A program made the position numbers and the translations under genes. Source: Euborellia annulipes (Eukaryota > Arthropoda > Insecta > Dermaptera > Anisolabididae). From it: DNA of 64,000 bases. The DNA lies in NCBI GenBank assembly GCA_023213315.1, contig JAKCPI010001634.1:1-64000 (forward strand), in the 5' to 3' direction. Shown here one piece after another: positions 10,891-22,570 of this stretch (its first letter is position 1; each line of letters starts with the position of its first letter). Under the pieces are notes generated by a model that had not been told where the DNA came from, ran no database searches, and saw only the letters and a list, made by a program, of their open reading frames with translations.

Positions 10891-11286
10891 AGGGCGCTGA
10901 AAAACCGTTAGCTCACGACGATTCACTACTGAGTTACTCTAGGCGGCAAGAGATGGCGTTAGTTTTTCCCATAGGGATACAAGGGATTTATTCCATTTCA
11001 TTTTGAAGATTCCAGCTAATTAATTAAGGGTAAAAAAATTAATTATTTTTTAACACAATGATTACTAATTTAATTATCTTTAAGACATAGAGCGAATTTT
11101 TAAAAAAATATCTTTTATTTAATGCTATTAATCTAAAAAAAAAATTATTTTTTCGAAAATCAAAAAAAGGGCTTCTAGAAGTTGTAGATATTTTAAATAG
11201 CTTTAATTTAAAAAAAATTTGAGGTCGATAGCTTCAAAATTGTGGCCGCTGGAATCTCCCAAAATTAGCACCCCGAGACGCGCACC
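10891..11286 (-). mobile_element. TTAA MITE family A, copy 2
   Basis: 396 bp between TTAA sites (10887-10890, 11287-11290), reverse to the copy at 8304. The right terminus CCGAGACGCGCACC is intact; the left is eroded (AGGGCGCTGAAAAACCG). Confidence 0.9.
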
Positions 11287-11669
11287 TTAAGAATTATCGG
11301 GGTGCATGAATTTTGAAGGCATGTTTCGCAGTATGTGTAAAAAAAAGTAAGATCCAACGAATCAAAAAAGTATATGTTTAACACCGTATTTAAATAAGAT
11401 CAATAAAAAAAGAGTGAGCTGGTGGATGAAGAGAGAAGTAATTAAAAATTCTCTCTCCGAACTTAATTACAGAAAGAATTCTCTTAATAAAGGGATATTT
11501 AGGTTTTAGGAAATGAAGCAGAGAGAGGAAAGGAAGTTGACTTTTTAAAGGGGCTCAAACATGGCACACCAATCGAATCAATTAAATAATCCTATCAAAA
11601 ATGTATAATCGTATTTCCCTTGATATTTTCATAAAATAAGGCTTGGAGAACGATTTGTTGTTAATCAGA

Positions 11670-11760
11670 TCGCCGCGCGAGGCGCCACTGATTGAGAACG
11701 CCTTGTAGTTAGGCAGATTCTTGTCAGAGAAGATAAATGTATTGCCTATTTAATAGGGGT
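11670..11760 (+). repeat. 91-bp dispersed repeat R91, copy 1
   Basis: Shares GAGGCGCCACT, GAACGCC, GTAGTTAGGCA and TTGCCTATTTAATAGGGG with copies at 44641 and 61064. No terminal repeats or polymerase III boxes are evident. Unclassified. Confidence 0.65.
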
Positions 11761-11859
11761 TTAACAAAAATTTCAACAAGGAAAAATAATCTTACAAATT
11801 TCTTTTTTGAATTAAAATTAAAATATACGGAAAAAAATTAAATTTGATTTAATTAAAAT

Positions 11860-12275
11860 ATCATCTAATTTTAGATAAATAAATAACACAAGGTTAAGTA
11901 GAATTTAGGAAGTCGCAAGAGTCAATTGATAAGAAACATATGTGGGAAGTTTACTTCTTAAGCCGGATCTTCAGGCAGATATTATAAAAATTGTTAAAAA
12001 AAAAAAATAAGTAAACTTCCCACATTTCCCACAGTTTCTTACACAAGGTTAAGTTTCAGCTTATTTTAGATTATGCGCATTTCGACGTAAATACATCATC
12101 TTCAGAGCTATGATACAAACTAACTATAGTCAATTAACCTTGGGTTATTTATTTTTCTATAATTAGTCAGTTTGAGTCATAGCCCTGGAGATGACGATTT
12201 TACGTCGAAATGTGCATAATCTAAAATAAGCTGAAACTTAACCTTGTGTTATTTATTTATCTATAATTAGATGAT
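11860..12275. mobile_element. Foldback element with an insertion in its left arm
   Basis: Outer arms (ATCATCTAATTTTAGATAAA and its inverse near 12256-12275) and inner arms (TTTCAGCTTATTTTAGATTA / inverse) become continuous once 11899-12053 is removed. Core: GGAGATGACGATTTTACGTC then GTCGAAATGTGC. Confidence 0.85.
11899..12040. mobile_element. 142-bp insertion flanked by a 13-bp duplication
   Basis: ACACAAGGTTAAG occurs at 11886-11898 and 12041-12053; the opposite foldback arm has it once. The insert is itself a hairpin (GTGGGAAGTTTACTT / AAGTAAACTTCCCAC) with an A-run. Confidence 0.75.
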
Positions 12276-12719
12276 AATTTTTAAATTTAAGAATATTTCA
12301 ACTAGTGCCAACGGTGAATTTGTTGGATTAAATTAAATTTCATTTAGAAGATCAGTAAAGTAACTGATGAAATAAAAATCTTTATTCTAACAATTTCGGC
12401 TGCTATTTTCGGCCTTTTTCAGCCATTTTTGGTCATAATTTCCTAAACATTAGCTAGTTTCTTTCTCATTTGCAACACAATTCATTTAGATTTAGCGTGT
12501 CTTATTTCTATGACCCTCAATTTTAAATTGTAATCTTTATTTATCTCCGCAAAATAGTATTAAAAAAAAATTGTTTTTCTAGGTTAAAAGTTATAGAGTA
12601 AAGATAAAATAAAAAATAAATATCTCTACTATTAAATTGATATGAAAAAATTGATTTTTTTTTTCTTTAGGTGACTTTTTAAAATGAAATGTCACGTACA
12701 GAAAAATTCGCAAGAGGGT

Positions 12720-13038
12720 TTTTATTTTATTTTTTTTTTCTCGCCTTCATCGATTTGAGGGTAGCCACCCTTACCCTTTAAGGATCTCCGTCTTCGATGT
12801 AAGAGGGTCGGTCATTCAATCAAGTTTTACAGCTGGACACTTGTGCCGAGATAAACGTCCATTGTTCAAGGAACCGAGGAAGCCGGTTAATCTTGAACCA
12901 TCATGCAACCACGCTCCGGTAACTCCTCCTTTTCGGGGAGAGTACAAAGGACTTTCGCTATTCGCTCCTGAATCACACGCGTTCGCCTTTCAATTGGTCC
13001 TTCGGGCCGGATCTATTCATCGGAAACGTTTCAACTAA
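12720..13038 (+). other. GC-rich block with a long open frame, unassigned
   Basis: From the T-run near 12720 to TAA at 13036-13038, one plus-strand frame stays open for about 105 codons (readable part begins SRLHRFEGSHPYPLR and ends GSIHRKRFN). GC content is far above the flanks. A good acceptor (AAGTTTTACAG) sits inside at 12832, so a shorter terminal exon starting CTGGACAC is possible. The opposite strand is closed after short stretches. There is no ATG before codon 40 or so, and no domain, rRNA or transposon family I recognise. It is not repeated in this window. It could be a cryptic or alternative exon, an ultraconserved element, a non-coding RNA or a transferred fragment. Confidence 0.4.
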
Positions 13039-13395
13039 TATCAAGTCACAAGGATTTTAATTAAAAGAAAGAATATTTAAAATATTGTCATAAATCATTT
13101 AACAGTCATTAATCAATGACAGAAACGGAAAACAAAAATGCATTAGTGAAATAAATTGGCAACAAACATAAATAATTATATTTTGGACATTTATGAATTC
13201 CCACACTGCTGCATTAATCACTTCAGGAATTAAATTTGGTCAATTATGGAATTTTTTTTTTTTGTCTTTTTTTGGCGTCTGGCAATTTTGTGTCTGTAGG
13301 TAAAGTAATATCGTTAAAGACAATAAATTATTATTATGAAAGATTTTAAATATAAACCACATATTTGTATTATTTATTAAAAATATAAATACATA

Positions 13396-13512
13396 TTCTG
13401 CAGTCGTTTTCAACTACTGTGCGTTTTTTACTCCGACTTTAACCGAAAATCAGAGGTTAATACTTTTAAGTCGGAGCAAGCGCACAGTTCTTGAAAACGA
13501 CTGCAGAATAAG
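13396..13512. mobile_element. Truncated foldback element
   Basis: Arms ATTCTGCAGTCGTTTTCAAC and inverse near 13490-13510, then GTGTCGAAACGTTG on the right only. The matching left core is deleted. Confidence 0.75.
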
Positions 13513-13529
13513 TGTCGAAACGTTGTATT

Positions 13530-13615
13530 TATGGTGATCGGGTGGTTGGCCCCGGGGAATGAGCGCATGGAACGTTCCCCAGTAGCCATCGGTACATGCT
13601 ATTAAAAATATATTA
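13530..13615 (+). mobile_element. 5S-rRNA-like SINE fragment
   Basis: GGTGATCGGGTGGTTGGCCC then GGGGAATGAGCGCATGGAAC and CAGTAGCCATCGGTA. Overlaps the 3' half of the repeats at 22095, 23540 and 43055, so these are pieces of one family. Confidence 0.45.
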
Positions 13616-13726
13616 TATTTAAACTAAATAGCTCCAGCAGTCGAGAAGAAAAAAAAACTTTAAATTATAATTCTTACTAACTATAAATAATGTAAAAGTA
13701 AAACGGAATTATAGAAAAATATTCTA

Positions 13727-13996
13727 CAGTGGCTAACCGGGGGGGGGGGGGAGGTTCCGCCCCAGGCTCAGAGTCGACATAGGTTCCCAATATGAAAAAA
13801 CTTTATTTTTCTAAATAATAAAAAATAGGCTTAAGTCTCACGACCCAGAATGTTAATCTAAATAATAAAATACTTTTAATCGTAAAAATGTTTTATATTT
13901 ATATTTGTATATACATATGTACAAAATATTATTGCAATATATCGGCCCCCTTATCTAGTGACTCCCCATGCCTTCAACTGCGTCAGTACGCCACTG
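13727..13996 (+). mobile_element. hAT-like MITE
   Basis: 270 bp, CAGTGGCTAACCGGGGG to CGTCAGTACGCCACTG, flanked directly by ATTCTA on both sides (6 bp; the usual 8-bp duplication is not intact). The 103-codon open frame across its right end is not a gene. Confidence 0.75.
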
Positions 13997-14002
13997 ATTC
14001 TA

Positions 14003-15006
14003 ATTTTATTAAGAGTTTCTTGAATTGCAAATGGAAAATCGATTTTAAGACATATTTCACCGTACCCCTTAGGCATTCAAAGCAGGGTGCTTTAATATTG
14101 CCCCTCACTGTACATCTCCTTCAATTAGTCTATCTTATACCATTTAAGCTGCGGATTCTAATTAAAATCCAACAGAATACTTTGTGTGGGAAGAAATAGC
14201 AGCTCTAGATTGTGAGCTTGTCAATCTAATTTTAAAATTAAATATAATTTGAAATAAAATTTTTATCGGTTACTTGAGAAAATAACTCTGCACCTAGCCG
14301 AGTATACAAGAAAGAAAAGAGAATTTTCATTTTAATTATCTCATAATTAGGAATGCCTATCTGTTTGTTTTTTTGATTTGTGGTTCTCATTTTTCATTTT
14401 ATAAAAGAAATTTCGTTTTTTTTTTTCTTCATGCTCTTTCTCTCTCTCTCTCAATGTATAATTAATTTTGCTAATTTATGCTTAATTAAGTCGAGGGTTT
14501 GTTGGTCCTCCAAGCATTTTAGCCCCTCGTTTAATATTTAACACCTAGAGGCAAGGCCGAAATACTACTTTTGTTCATTAGAACAAGGCAAAAAAAAAAC
14601 AACAACAACACATACAAAGAAATATTTATAACTTAATTTTGTGAGAAATAAGTGAAAATTTTAAAAATTAAATTAAAAACACTAGATTATGTTTTCAAAA
14701 AAGAATTAATTTATTTTTTGAAGATTTTAAAATTGTTTTTCAATAGATTCTTGCCAAAAAAAAAACTTTCAAGAGGGGGCGGGGCGCCTTAATAAAGCTT
14801 ATTAATAAAGAAACTTCCAAATGAAGTTTTTTTCTTTCATATTTTTTCTTGGAGTCTACAGAAAAATTTAATTTTTGATGCTTTTTGAAATATCTACAAA
14901 ATGTAAATATTAAGTAATTGTGGACTAGACATCAGCTGGTTCTTTTAACTTATCCTGAACATTTTATCAGTTTTTGAATTACAAATCAAATTTGAATAAA
15001 ACGGCT
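14003..15006. other. AT-rich intronic DNA, no feature seen
   Basis: CT-repeats near 14430, A-runs and AT-rich sequence. No open frame or repeat head recognised. Confidence 0.5.
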
Positions 15007-15010
15007 TTAA

Positions 15011-15474
15011 GGGGGTTCAGGAGCGATGTCTAAACGTACTTTAAAAAAAACTAGACTATTATAAGAAATTTTTCAATGCGGGGTTTTTTTTTTAAATGAA
15101 TTAAATTCATAAGAGATTATTGGGACATCGAGTTATAATTTTTTTAATGACTTATTAAAAAATTATCGTAATTAATTTTTTTGTTATCAAGCAAATACAA
15201 AAAAACAATCTGTCCCAATAATCTTTAATTTTTTTTTAAATGAATTTATTGTTATTATTAATCACATATTAATTAAGAAATTAAAAAACATTTATAACGT
15301 ATTTATTGTTAAAAGATCAATGAAAATCAACCAAATGCATTAAATATTATTAGCTACCATTCTGACATCTCTTGGCAAATTTTTGAATTACTTGATTTTT
15401 GGGCATACTTTTTATGACACACTACGCCATCTTATCGGGAAAAACATGCGTAACCACTTCGCTCCCGTTCCCCC
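15011..15474 (+). mobile_element. TTAA MITE family B, copy 1
   Basis: 464 bp between TTAA sites (15007-15010, 15475-15478). Termini are GGGGGTTCAGGAGCGATGTC and CTTCGCTCCCGTTCCCCC. Inner arms AGATTATTGGGACA and TGTCCCAATAATCT are also inverted. Related copy at 40535, fragment at 41655. Confidence 0.85.
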
Positions 15475-15478
15475 TTAA

Positions 15479-16108
15479 AATACGAATCACCAATCAAGTG
15501 TTTTACAATGTAGTTGATCATGAATGAATTAGGGCTCTGAAACATTAAATTAAGGGGGGGGGGCAATAATATTTTTCAAAAACTCCTTTAGATTATTCAT
15601 AAATTAATTAACATTTCTAATTGATTCCACAAAGGAGAGAATTGAAATGTTGCTAATGATTTTATTTTGAAATAAATTAATTATGAATTTCTTTATCGCA
15701 GTATTATTAATTATACGCGGCGACAGTTGAGTTAAATTTTGAGTGATGGTTCTAAGAGAAGAGGCTGGGGGGTGGGAGGAGGAGAGGATTATTCGCAAAC
15801 CTCAGCCTCCTTTGCACTCGTTGCTAGAATGCCTTCCTTCTCTCGCCTTAATTGTTCTGGACATAAAGTGAATTAAAGCAATTAATGTAATGGACGTGCA
15901 TTCCACAATGGAAGTGCAAGACTCTAAAACCATTCCTTATTTAAAGCTATTACCTATTATAAAAAGTGAACAACGCACCAATGGATTATATAGAATTTGA
16001 AATTTACTGGATCCAATGAGGAGAAGAGATGTGCCACAAAAGGGGAAGATAGCAGCCGAGTATCTTCTTTTAGGGAATCAAATGAAGAATAGATTGTTGT
16101 AAAGAAAT
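15479..16108. other. AT-rich intronic DNA, no feature seen
   Basis: A G-run at 15553 and a GC-richer stretch at 15715-15850 with no recognised coding or repeat identity. The 64-codon minus frame at 15604-15798 has no known family. Confidence 0.45.
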
Positions 16109-16195
16109 CAGGGGCATAAATAACACCGCCGTGGACCCCGCAATGCGGGGAAGGGCGCAGCAGGTCAAGGGGCGCAGAGACCCAGGCTCATAAAA
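16109..16195 (+). mobile_element. hAT-like MITE end
   Basis: CAGGGGCATAAATAACACCG followed by CCCCGCAATGCGGGG and a GC-rich stretch. A matching opposite end (GTAGTTACGCCACTG) lies at 17100-17161, but a large foldback separates them. Confidence 0.5.
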
Positions 16196-16307
16196 AATAG
16201 ATAAAAAAATTTAAAAAATTAAATGTAGTAAACACAAAATAAATTTTACAATTCATTAAGAAATCTTAATAAAACTGTTTCACTGTTCAACAGTGAATTT
16301 TATCTAG

Positions 16308-18090
16308 GATATTATGAGCTATTTTTGAGTAAATGGGTAGCGCTGATTCAAAAAATGCCATCAGTTTTGTCCCATTAGACATAGATTTAGAGATATGGAG
16401 AAAAATATATTTCAATTGCTCTAAAGTAGCTCTAATTTTGAATTTTTCAAGATTTTTTTAATACCTCATCCCTTAAAAATATGCAGCTAGTTAAAATACA
16501 AAAAAATATTCCGATTTCAGTACAATCTGAGGTAATTTAGTGGTGCAAAATACGGCTAAAAGTTTAGAAAAATGATTTTTCTCAGAATTTTTTTAACTTT
16601 GGACACCCATAAAACTTTTTTACCATCCCTGAATGCAAATATCTTGTGCTTACGATATTCTGTAGTTCTTTAATTTTCCAAAAATCATTCATTCGTGCAA
16701 ATCGGTTAATTATTTACGAAATTATCAAGTACAAATATAAGAAAATTTAATGATAAAGATGGATGTTTTGCTTAGAAGTTTTCTTGGGTATATGGATAAC
16801 GCTGAAACCTGACTTTGATAACTATTTTGTTCATAATTTCAATAAAAATTAATAGGTTTTCACGAATGAATGATTTTTGGAAAGTAGAAGAACTTTAGAA
16901 TATCATAAATATTTGGGTTTTTTCATTCTGGGATCGGAGAAATTGTATTAGGGGTGTCCAATGCTTAAAAAAACTAAAAATTTGTTTTTCTAAACTGTAA
17001 GCCGTTTGAGGCACCACTAATTAGTGGCATTTATAAATAATAAAATGTATTTAAATTTTAAATTTTTGAAATTCTATAGGTTATTGACCATTTTTTTTTT
17101 TTTGGGCGACATTCTTGAACCTGCGGGGAAGGGGGCGCGAATCAATGTAGTTACGCCACTGGAAACAATTTTTTTATTGAGAGATTTTAAAAAAATAAAA
17201 TATAATTTTCCAATAACCCATCAAATATTTTTAATAGCACTGATCTAAAAAGCAATATTGGAAATATTTAAATATTTTATAAATTGTTTCGTACAATTTT
17301 ATTGAATAGACTTTTTATAAATATATGAATTATATAATACAGTATAATTTCAACAAATATATATTTTATTGATTTTATAATAAAAAAAAATCAAAGAGGG
17401 AGAGAGAATAAAAATATTTTAAACTATAGTTTGATTTTTTAAATACCTGAAAATACTAAATCACAGACTCTTAGTTCTATTATTAATAACACAGGCCAAC
17501 AGTGATTATGGTACCGGAGATATAGAGAAAATAAAATTTTAATAACAAAATGTGTTCTAAAGCGAAAACACTACTAAAGTTTTAACACATCATATTATTT
17601 CAGTTTTTTTTTTTTAATGTGGACACCCCTTATAGAATTACCACTTTACCATAAATGCAAAAAAACATATAAGCTTAGTTGGTATTTACGATATAGTTCT
17701 TTAAATTTTCAAAAATCATTCATTTGTACATATATATGCATCACAAATATGTATTTTTTGCATTAAGGGATGGTAAAAATTCTATTAGGAGTGTCCAAAT
17801 TAAAAAAAAAATTGAAAAATTTCGATTTTTCTAAATTGTCATCCATATAAAGCACACTTAAAACACCTCCGATTGGACTGAAACTTTATATTTCTGGATA
17901 TTTTTTATCTGCTTATTTTTAAGGGGTAAACGAATAAAAAAATAATCTAGAAAATTCAAAATAAGAACCGCTTTAGAACACATTTTCTATTGAAATTTAA
18001 TTTCCTCTATATCTCTAAAGTTAGAGCTGAAGGGGCAAAACCAATGGTATTTTTGGAATCAGCGTATTTACCCAGGAATAGCTTTCGATT
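16308..18090. mobile_element. 1.8-kb foldback with internal hairpins
   Basis: Outer arms begin about 16310 (GAGCTATTTTTGAGTAAATG, then GCGCTGATTC) and end about 18085 (GAATCAGCGTATTTACCCAG). Inside, 16538-16702 pairs with 16860-17020 (TAGTGGTGCAAAATACGG / GCCGTTTGAGGCACCACTA). The motif GGACACCC...TTTTTACCATCCCT...AAAAATCATTCATT recurs four times in alternating orientation. A hAT end at 17100-17161 is inserted. Confidence 0.75.
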
Positions 18091-19200
18091 TCAATGGTTT
18101 TTTAGTTGGCCTCTGGAACAGTATCGAATAGACTGAAATATGAGGGGTAGAATTCTTATTTTTATTTTTTATTTATCAGTTAAAATAATAATTGTCATTT
18201 AAAAGCATGTGATAATAAATTTAGTTTCTGTGCTTTAGACATTTAGATCAATCATCACGAATTAAGTTAGTACTGGGAAGGAGTTTTCTTCAAATGGCTG
18301 AAGAGATTAACAAAACTTTCCCAAATTTTAGTGAAAGTTATTTTAACTTTATTTGGATTCAATACGATCATCCAGAGAGTTAAAGGCGTTTCAAAGTGAA
18401 CGAATCTAGTTAAAGTTGCAACTGAATTTCATAAATGCATAGCAATTATACATAGATTTAACGAAAATGTCTTGAAACAAGGATCGTTTTTTCCAATGTT
18501 ATTAACATTTTGATTTTATTTATTAGTTGTTTGATGATTAGAGAGATGTTCTCTCGGCATTGTCTAAAGGAACCAAGGGCCCAAGTATCACTCTCACCTC
18601 TTAAGTACTTACTCTATTTGATGCATAGTAATTTTGGAGTCCCCTCTTACCCTTTCCAAATTTAGGGTTTTCTGCTGCCGTGTGTGTGTACTCTTTAAAT
18701 AACTCATTCTCTAACTTTCTTCAATTTAAGTCAAATTATCAAAAAGAAATTTTTATTTTATTTTGTTAATTATTATGATAATATTAAAAAAAAAGAACCG
18801 AGTTTTTATTTTAATTTTTTTTTTTTCTTTATTTTCGTATTTTTTTATTGATCTTATTCTTTGAAATTTAGCCAATCGGTTTGTGATTCGAATCGAGTGA
18901 TTAAAAAATACTCCGTAAGTTGTAGAATGAAAACCGCTTTTTGTTTATTAGACAAAGAGAGAGAAATGATGTCCAAATATTTTTTTTAAGGCCGTATATC
19001 TAAAATAAATACATTTTTTAAATTAAACCTAATAAAAATATTTTTTGTGTAAAGTTCTCTAACCTCCTTATTAAAAAATTGCATTAATTTGATTTAGAAA
19101 ATAATTACATTAGGGAATTAGTAAAGGTTATTTTGTGAAAAAAATTAAAGAGAGAATTCGATAACTTTCGAGATCAAATTCACCCTCCCCCCTCCCCCCA
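18091..19200. other. AT-rich intronic DNA, no feature seen
   Basis: T- and A-runs and a C-rich tract at 19182-19200. No gene or clear repeat boundary. Confidence 0.5.
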
Positions 19201-19214
19201 TATCCCGTGAGTGA

Positions 19215-19410
19215 GAGATCAGAGATACGAGTAGTAATATTGTCAATATTGATTACCTTAAAACCAAGGGTTCGTATCCCAAGCAGTCTGATGAATATTT
19301 ACTGTAGCCTATTTATCATAAATCATTTGGTATAAATAAATTTGCCTGGATCAATTAATAAAAATATTGTTAGGCTATGACTATACAGTTTATGGCCTAA
19401 GATGTCGAAA
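19215..19410 (+). mobile_element. Divergent SINE-A copy
   Basis: B-box-like AAGGGTTCGTATCCCAAGCA, then AGTCTGATGA, AATCATTTGGTAT and TTTGCCTGGAT in the same order as SINE-A, ending in TATGGCCTAAGATGTCGAAA, the shared tail. Confidence 0.6.
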
Positions 19411-19454
19411 ATACTGTACTTCAAAAAATCAAAGATCAAATATTAATATTTGAT

Positions 19455-19660
19455 TGAATTTGAAACGTTTCGGACCAAATTTATTCGCCCATCTTCTTTC
19501 AAAATTTCTAATGAAATGAACTGAAATTGAATATAATTTATATATAGGCCTATATAGCCGACATCTTATACAAATTCAGTTCATTTTCTTTAGAAATTTT
19601 GAAAGAAGATGGCCGAATAAATTTTCCAATTTCAAAGCGATTCGAGAAGTTAATATCCTA
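19455..19660. mobile_element. Foldback element
   Basis: Inverted arms around a 40-bp AT loop. Left has GAAACGTTTCGGACC and CCATCTTCTTTCAAAATTTC; right has GAAATTTTGAAAGAAGATGG. Confidence 0.8.
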
Positions 19661-19699
19661 TACCAGTGAATTATTATAACATGTAGAAAGTAAAAAGAA

Positions 19700-19930
19700 A
19701 AGAAAACGGTGTTTCCAAGCTTATAATTTGATCATAGCAATGTTTCGATCATATATTGGGACCATCTTCAGGTTTATTACTCTTATAAAGCTAAATGAAA
19801 AACAATTTATTAAATTTTTCTGATTTAACAAACGATACCATCATAGGATCGAAACGTTCCTAATGTAAAAATTAAGATTATTGGCCTGGAAACTACTTTG
19901 TTATTTTCTTTTACTTTGGCTTCTAGTATA
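19700..19930. mobile_element. Foldback element with GAAACGTT core
   Basis: Left arm GTTTCCAAGCTTATAATTT, TGTTTCGATC and ACCATCTTCAGG. Right arm GGATCGAAACGTTCCTAATG and ATTGGCCTGGAAAC. Loop about 80 bp. Confidence 0.8.
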
Positions 19931-20013
19931 TAGTAGGGCTTTAACATTTTTTTTTCTTCTTACTCCTAAAATAAATAAGTGAAATTCATAAGAGTCAGCC
20001 TATGTGCTTTTAA

Positions 20014-20408
20014 GGTGCGCGTCTCGAAAAGCCGTTAGAAGATGATTGACTATCGAGTTACTTTAGGCGGCAAGAGATGGCGTTAGTTTTTCCCATAGGA
20101 ATACAAGGGATTTTCCATTTCATTTGAAAGATTCCAGCTAATTAATTAAGGGTAAAAAATTAATTATTTTTTAACACAATGATTACTAATTTAATTATCT
20201 ATAAGATATAGAGCGAATTTTTTAAAAATATCTTTTATTTAATGGGATTAATCTAAAAAAAAAAATTATTTTTTTCGAAAATCAAAAAAAGGGCTTCTAT
20301 AAGTTCTAGATATTTTAAATAGCTTTAATTTAAAAAAAATTTGAGGTCGGTAGCTTCACAATTGTGGCCGCTGGAATCTCCCAAAATTAGCACCCCGAGA
20401 CGCGCACC
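20014..20408 (-). mobile_element. TTAA MITE family A, copy 3
   Basis: 395 bp between perfect TTAA sites (20010-20013, 20409-20412). Termini GGTGCGCGTCTCGAAAAGCC and CCGAGACGCGCACC. Very similar to the copy at 10891, same orientation. Confidence 0.92.
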
Positions 20409-20412
20409 TTAA

Positions 20413-22090
20413 TTTACTATTTACGACTTTTATTTCTGCAATCATCATTGGGAGGAAAATTCAACATACACTCGCCTAGTGACAAGTGTTTATATTTCTC
20501 TGTCATTACACCGATTATATGGTGTTTGATGACTGATCGAAATGTTGAAAATTGTACTTAAAAATACTTTTTAATTTTACTTATTATGTTTAGGAATAAA
20601 AATAAGATAAATAAAATGATTAAAACTTCACTTGTAAATCCATAAATTAAGGTAAACTCAATAAATCAATCAAAATTAATAATTTATCTAAGAGGCTTAT
20701 TTATGGTGTTCTAACTTTTGATTTAAGGGTAAGTTCTATAACATCTGAGTTTACTAATAAATAATTCAATCAAAATTTATTATTTTTCATTGAATAAATA
20801 AATAAGCCCTGTGTAATTTTCCTCTTATCTTATTATTCAATATTAATAGATAATGAGTATCAAATATCATATGTAAATATTTAAAAATGCAAAATAAACA
20901 TTTTAATAATATAACGAGAGTGAAAGAGAGATATACGGCCTTAATCAAATAGAAATATATTTCGGTTAAACGCTCAACTCGGTATTTACTTTAAAATGAT
21001 AATACAAAATGTAATTTATTATTTTGTTTTACCAATTGATTAAAAAAAAAATTGTTTAAATCGATTGAGCCGGGCCTCATATTTATTTATTTATTTTCTA
21101 AAGGATCGCTCTTTTTAAAAAAAATAATAAATCCTAAAATACCTAAATAAATAAATCATTTAAAAAAAAATATTTTAATTAAAAAAAGAAAAACGATTTA
21201 AATAAAATTTCACTTTTCATCCCTAATATTGGCATTGTGTGGTTTTTGTTTTATTTTTTTTCTCTCTTTTGCATGTTGTTGTTGTTGTTGTTTGATGTTG
21301 TGGTCGTTTAGTGTTGCATTCTCAGCATTGCGAATGTTTTTTTTTTTTTTTTTTTTTTGCGCATTTTTTGGCTGACTTGCTTCGCACCTAGTGGCAGGCA
21401 AGGGGTTGTTCCATTCGTTATTTGCCTGGCTGGTTGTTATTAAACTAGTGCAACATCAGGTGCGGGAATCCCGTGAGAAATGCCAAAAGGGGATTTCTTA
21501 ATTTTCCTCCGGAATTCCGCATTTGTAAGCCTCTGGGGGAGAGAGATTAATTCAGAAATATATATATGTAAATATTTTATAATGAAATATTCAAAAGAAT
21601 CGCGTCAAAAATATTTCATTTTTTTTTTTTTTTTTTTAATAAACGAAAAAGGTCTATAATAAGCTTAGGATAAAATTCCTCACCCCCGAACGGGGTATGG
21701 AGCCATCAACCATCTCCCCTTTCTGCTATGAGTTGCAGTAGTTACAATTACAGGCTACACGCTCGCGAGGGATAGTTATAAATAAAGATTATATAACTTT
21801 TTATTAATGTGTTTTGTAGAAGAGATGGATGGATATTAAAAAAACCAGAAAAAAAATTTTAATCAACTTTATACATATTATCTTACTTTGTTAAGTTAAT
21901 TTCAATTAAATATTTTCATTGATTAGAGCTAAATATATTTTTAAAAATGATTAAATTAATATTTTTAATAAAAAAATCAAAAGGCAAGTTAATTTTAATT
22001 GGTAGTGTCCCCTGCCGAAGAGAGAATGGTTCCAAACATACTCCCTGTTCAGCGGAATGCCTATATTACAGGGGAACTAAAAGTTCTTAT
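20413..22090. other. AT-rich intronic DNA, homopolymer runs
   Basis: T-tracts at 21337-21358 and 21620-21636, a (GTT)n tract near 21277 and a GC-richer patch at 21700-21780. No gene recognised. Confidence 0.5.
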
Positions 22091-22094
22091 ATTT

Positions 22095-22240
22095 TTTTCT
22101 TGAAGTATATAGTACTCTCAGCCGGGGGGGGGAGCTTGGCAACAGAGAAGAGCAACAGTCACCACAATCGTTGAGGTTAAGTGATGCCAAGCGCGGCAAA
22201 AGTTCGAATTGGTGACCCCTTTATATAAACTTAATAAAAT
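22095..22240 (+). mobile_element. 5S-rRNA-like SINE
   Basis: GAGGTTAAGTGATGCCAAGC then GCGG, AGTTCGAATTGGTGACCCC. The order and spacing resemble the internal promoter part of 5S rRNA (GTTAAG, GCGCGG, GGATGGGTGACC). Inference from resemblance only. Confidence 0.5.
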
Positions 22241-22319
22241 TCAAACCCATTAAATGGACGGCAGTAGCCGTAAATGGTTTTAAAAAATACATCTCTAAGG
22301 GTCGATTGCTTCAATTTAA

Positions 22320-22420
22320 TTACCTTTGGATAAGCTATTTGAATATTACTTTCGAGTCTTTTCACATCTAGTTATGTTAATCATATGATTAAATAAATAA
22401 GAGATCCTAGTTAGTTAGTT

Positions 22421-22451
<31 letters not shown>

Positions 22452-22570
22452 TTGGCCTTCGGCATTTGTATGCCATTTTGGCCACCAGTCCTAGTTAGTT
22501 AGTTAAGATCCAAAGTTCTGTCTAAGTCTTAACTAATAGGTGAAATTAGAAACACAAAGCTATTTTTTTT
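22320..22570 (+). repeat. Dispersed repeat R180, copy 1, interrupted
   Basis: Shares TTTCGAGTCTTTTCA, CTAGTTA, AATCATATGATTA and GTGAAATTAGAAACACAA with the copy at 35490. Split by the 68-bp insert at 22421-22488. No family recognised. Confidence 0.7.
22421..22488 (-). mobile_element. 68-bp truncated retro-insert with 16-bp duplication
   Basis: Flanked by TCCTAGTTAGTTAGTT (22405-22420, 22489-22504). On the minus strand it reads as a SINE-type tail (GCCAAAATGGCATACAAATG) ending in (AATA)n, a severely 5'-truncated insertion. Confidence 0.75.
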
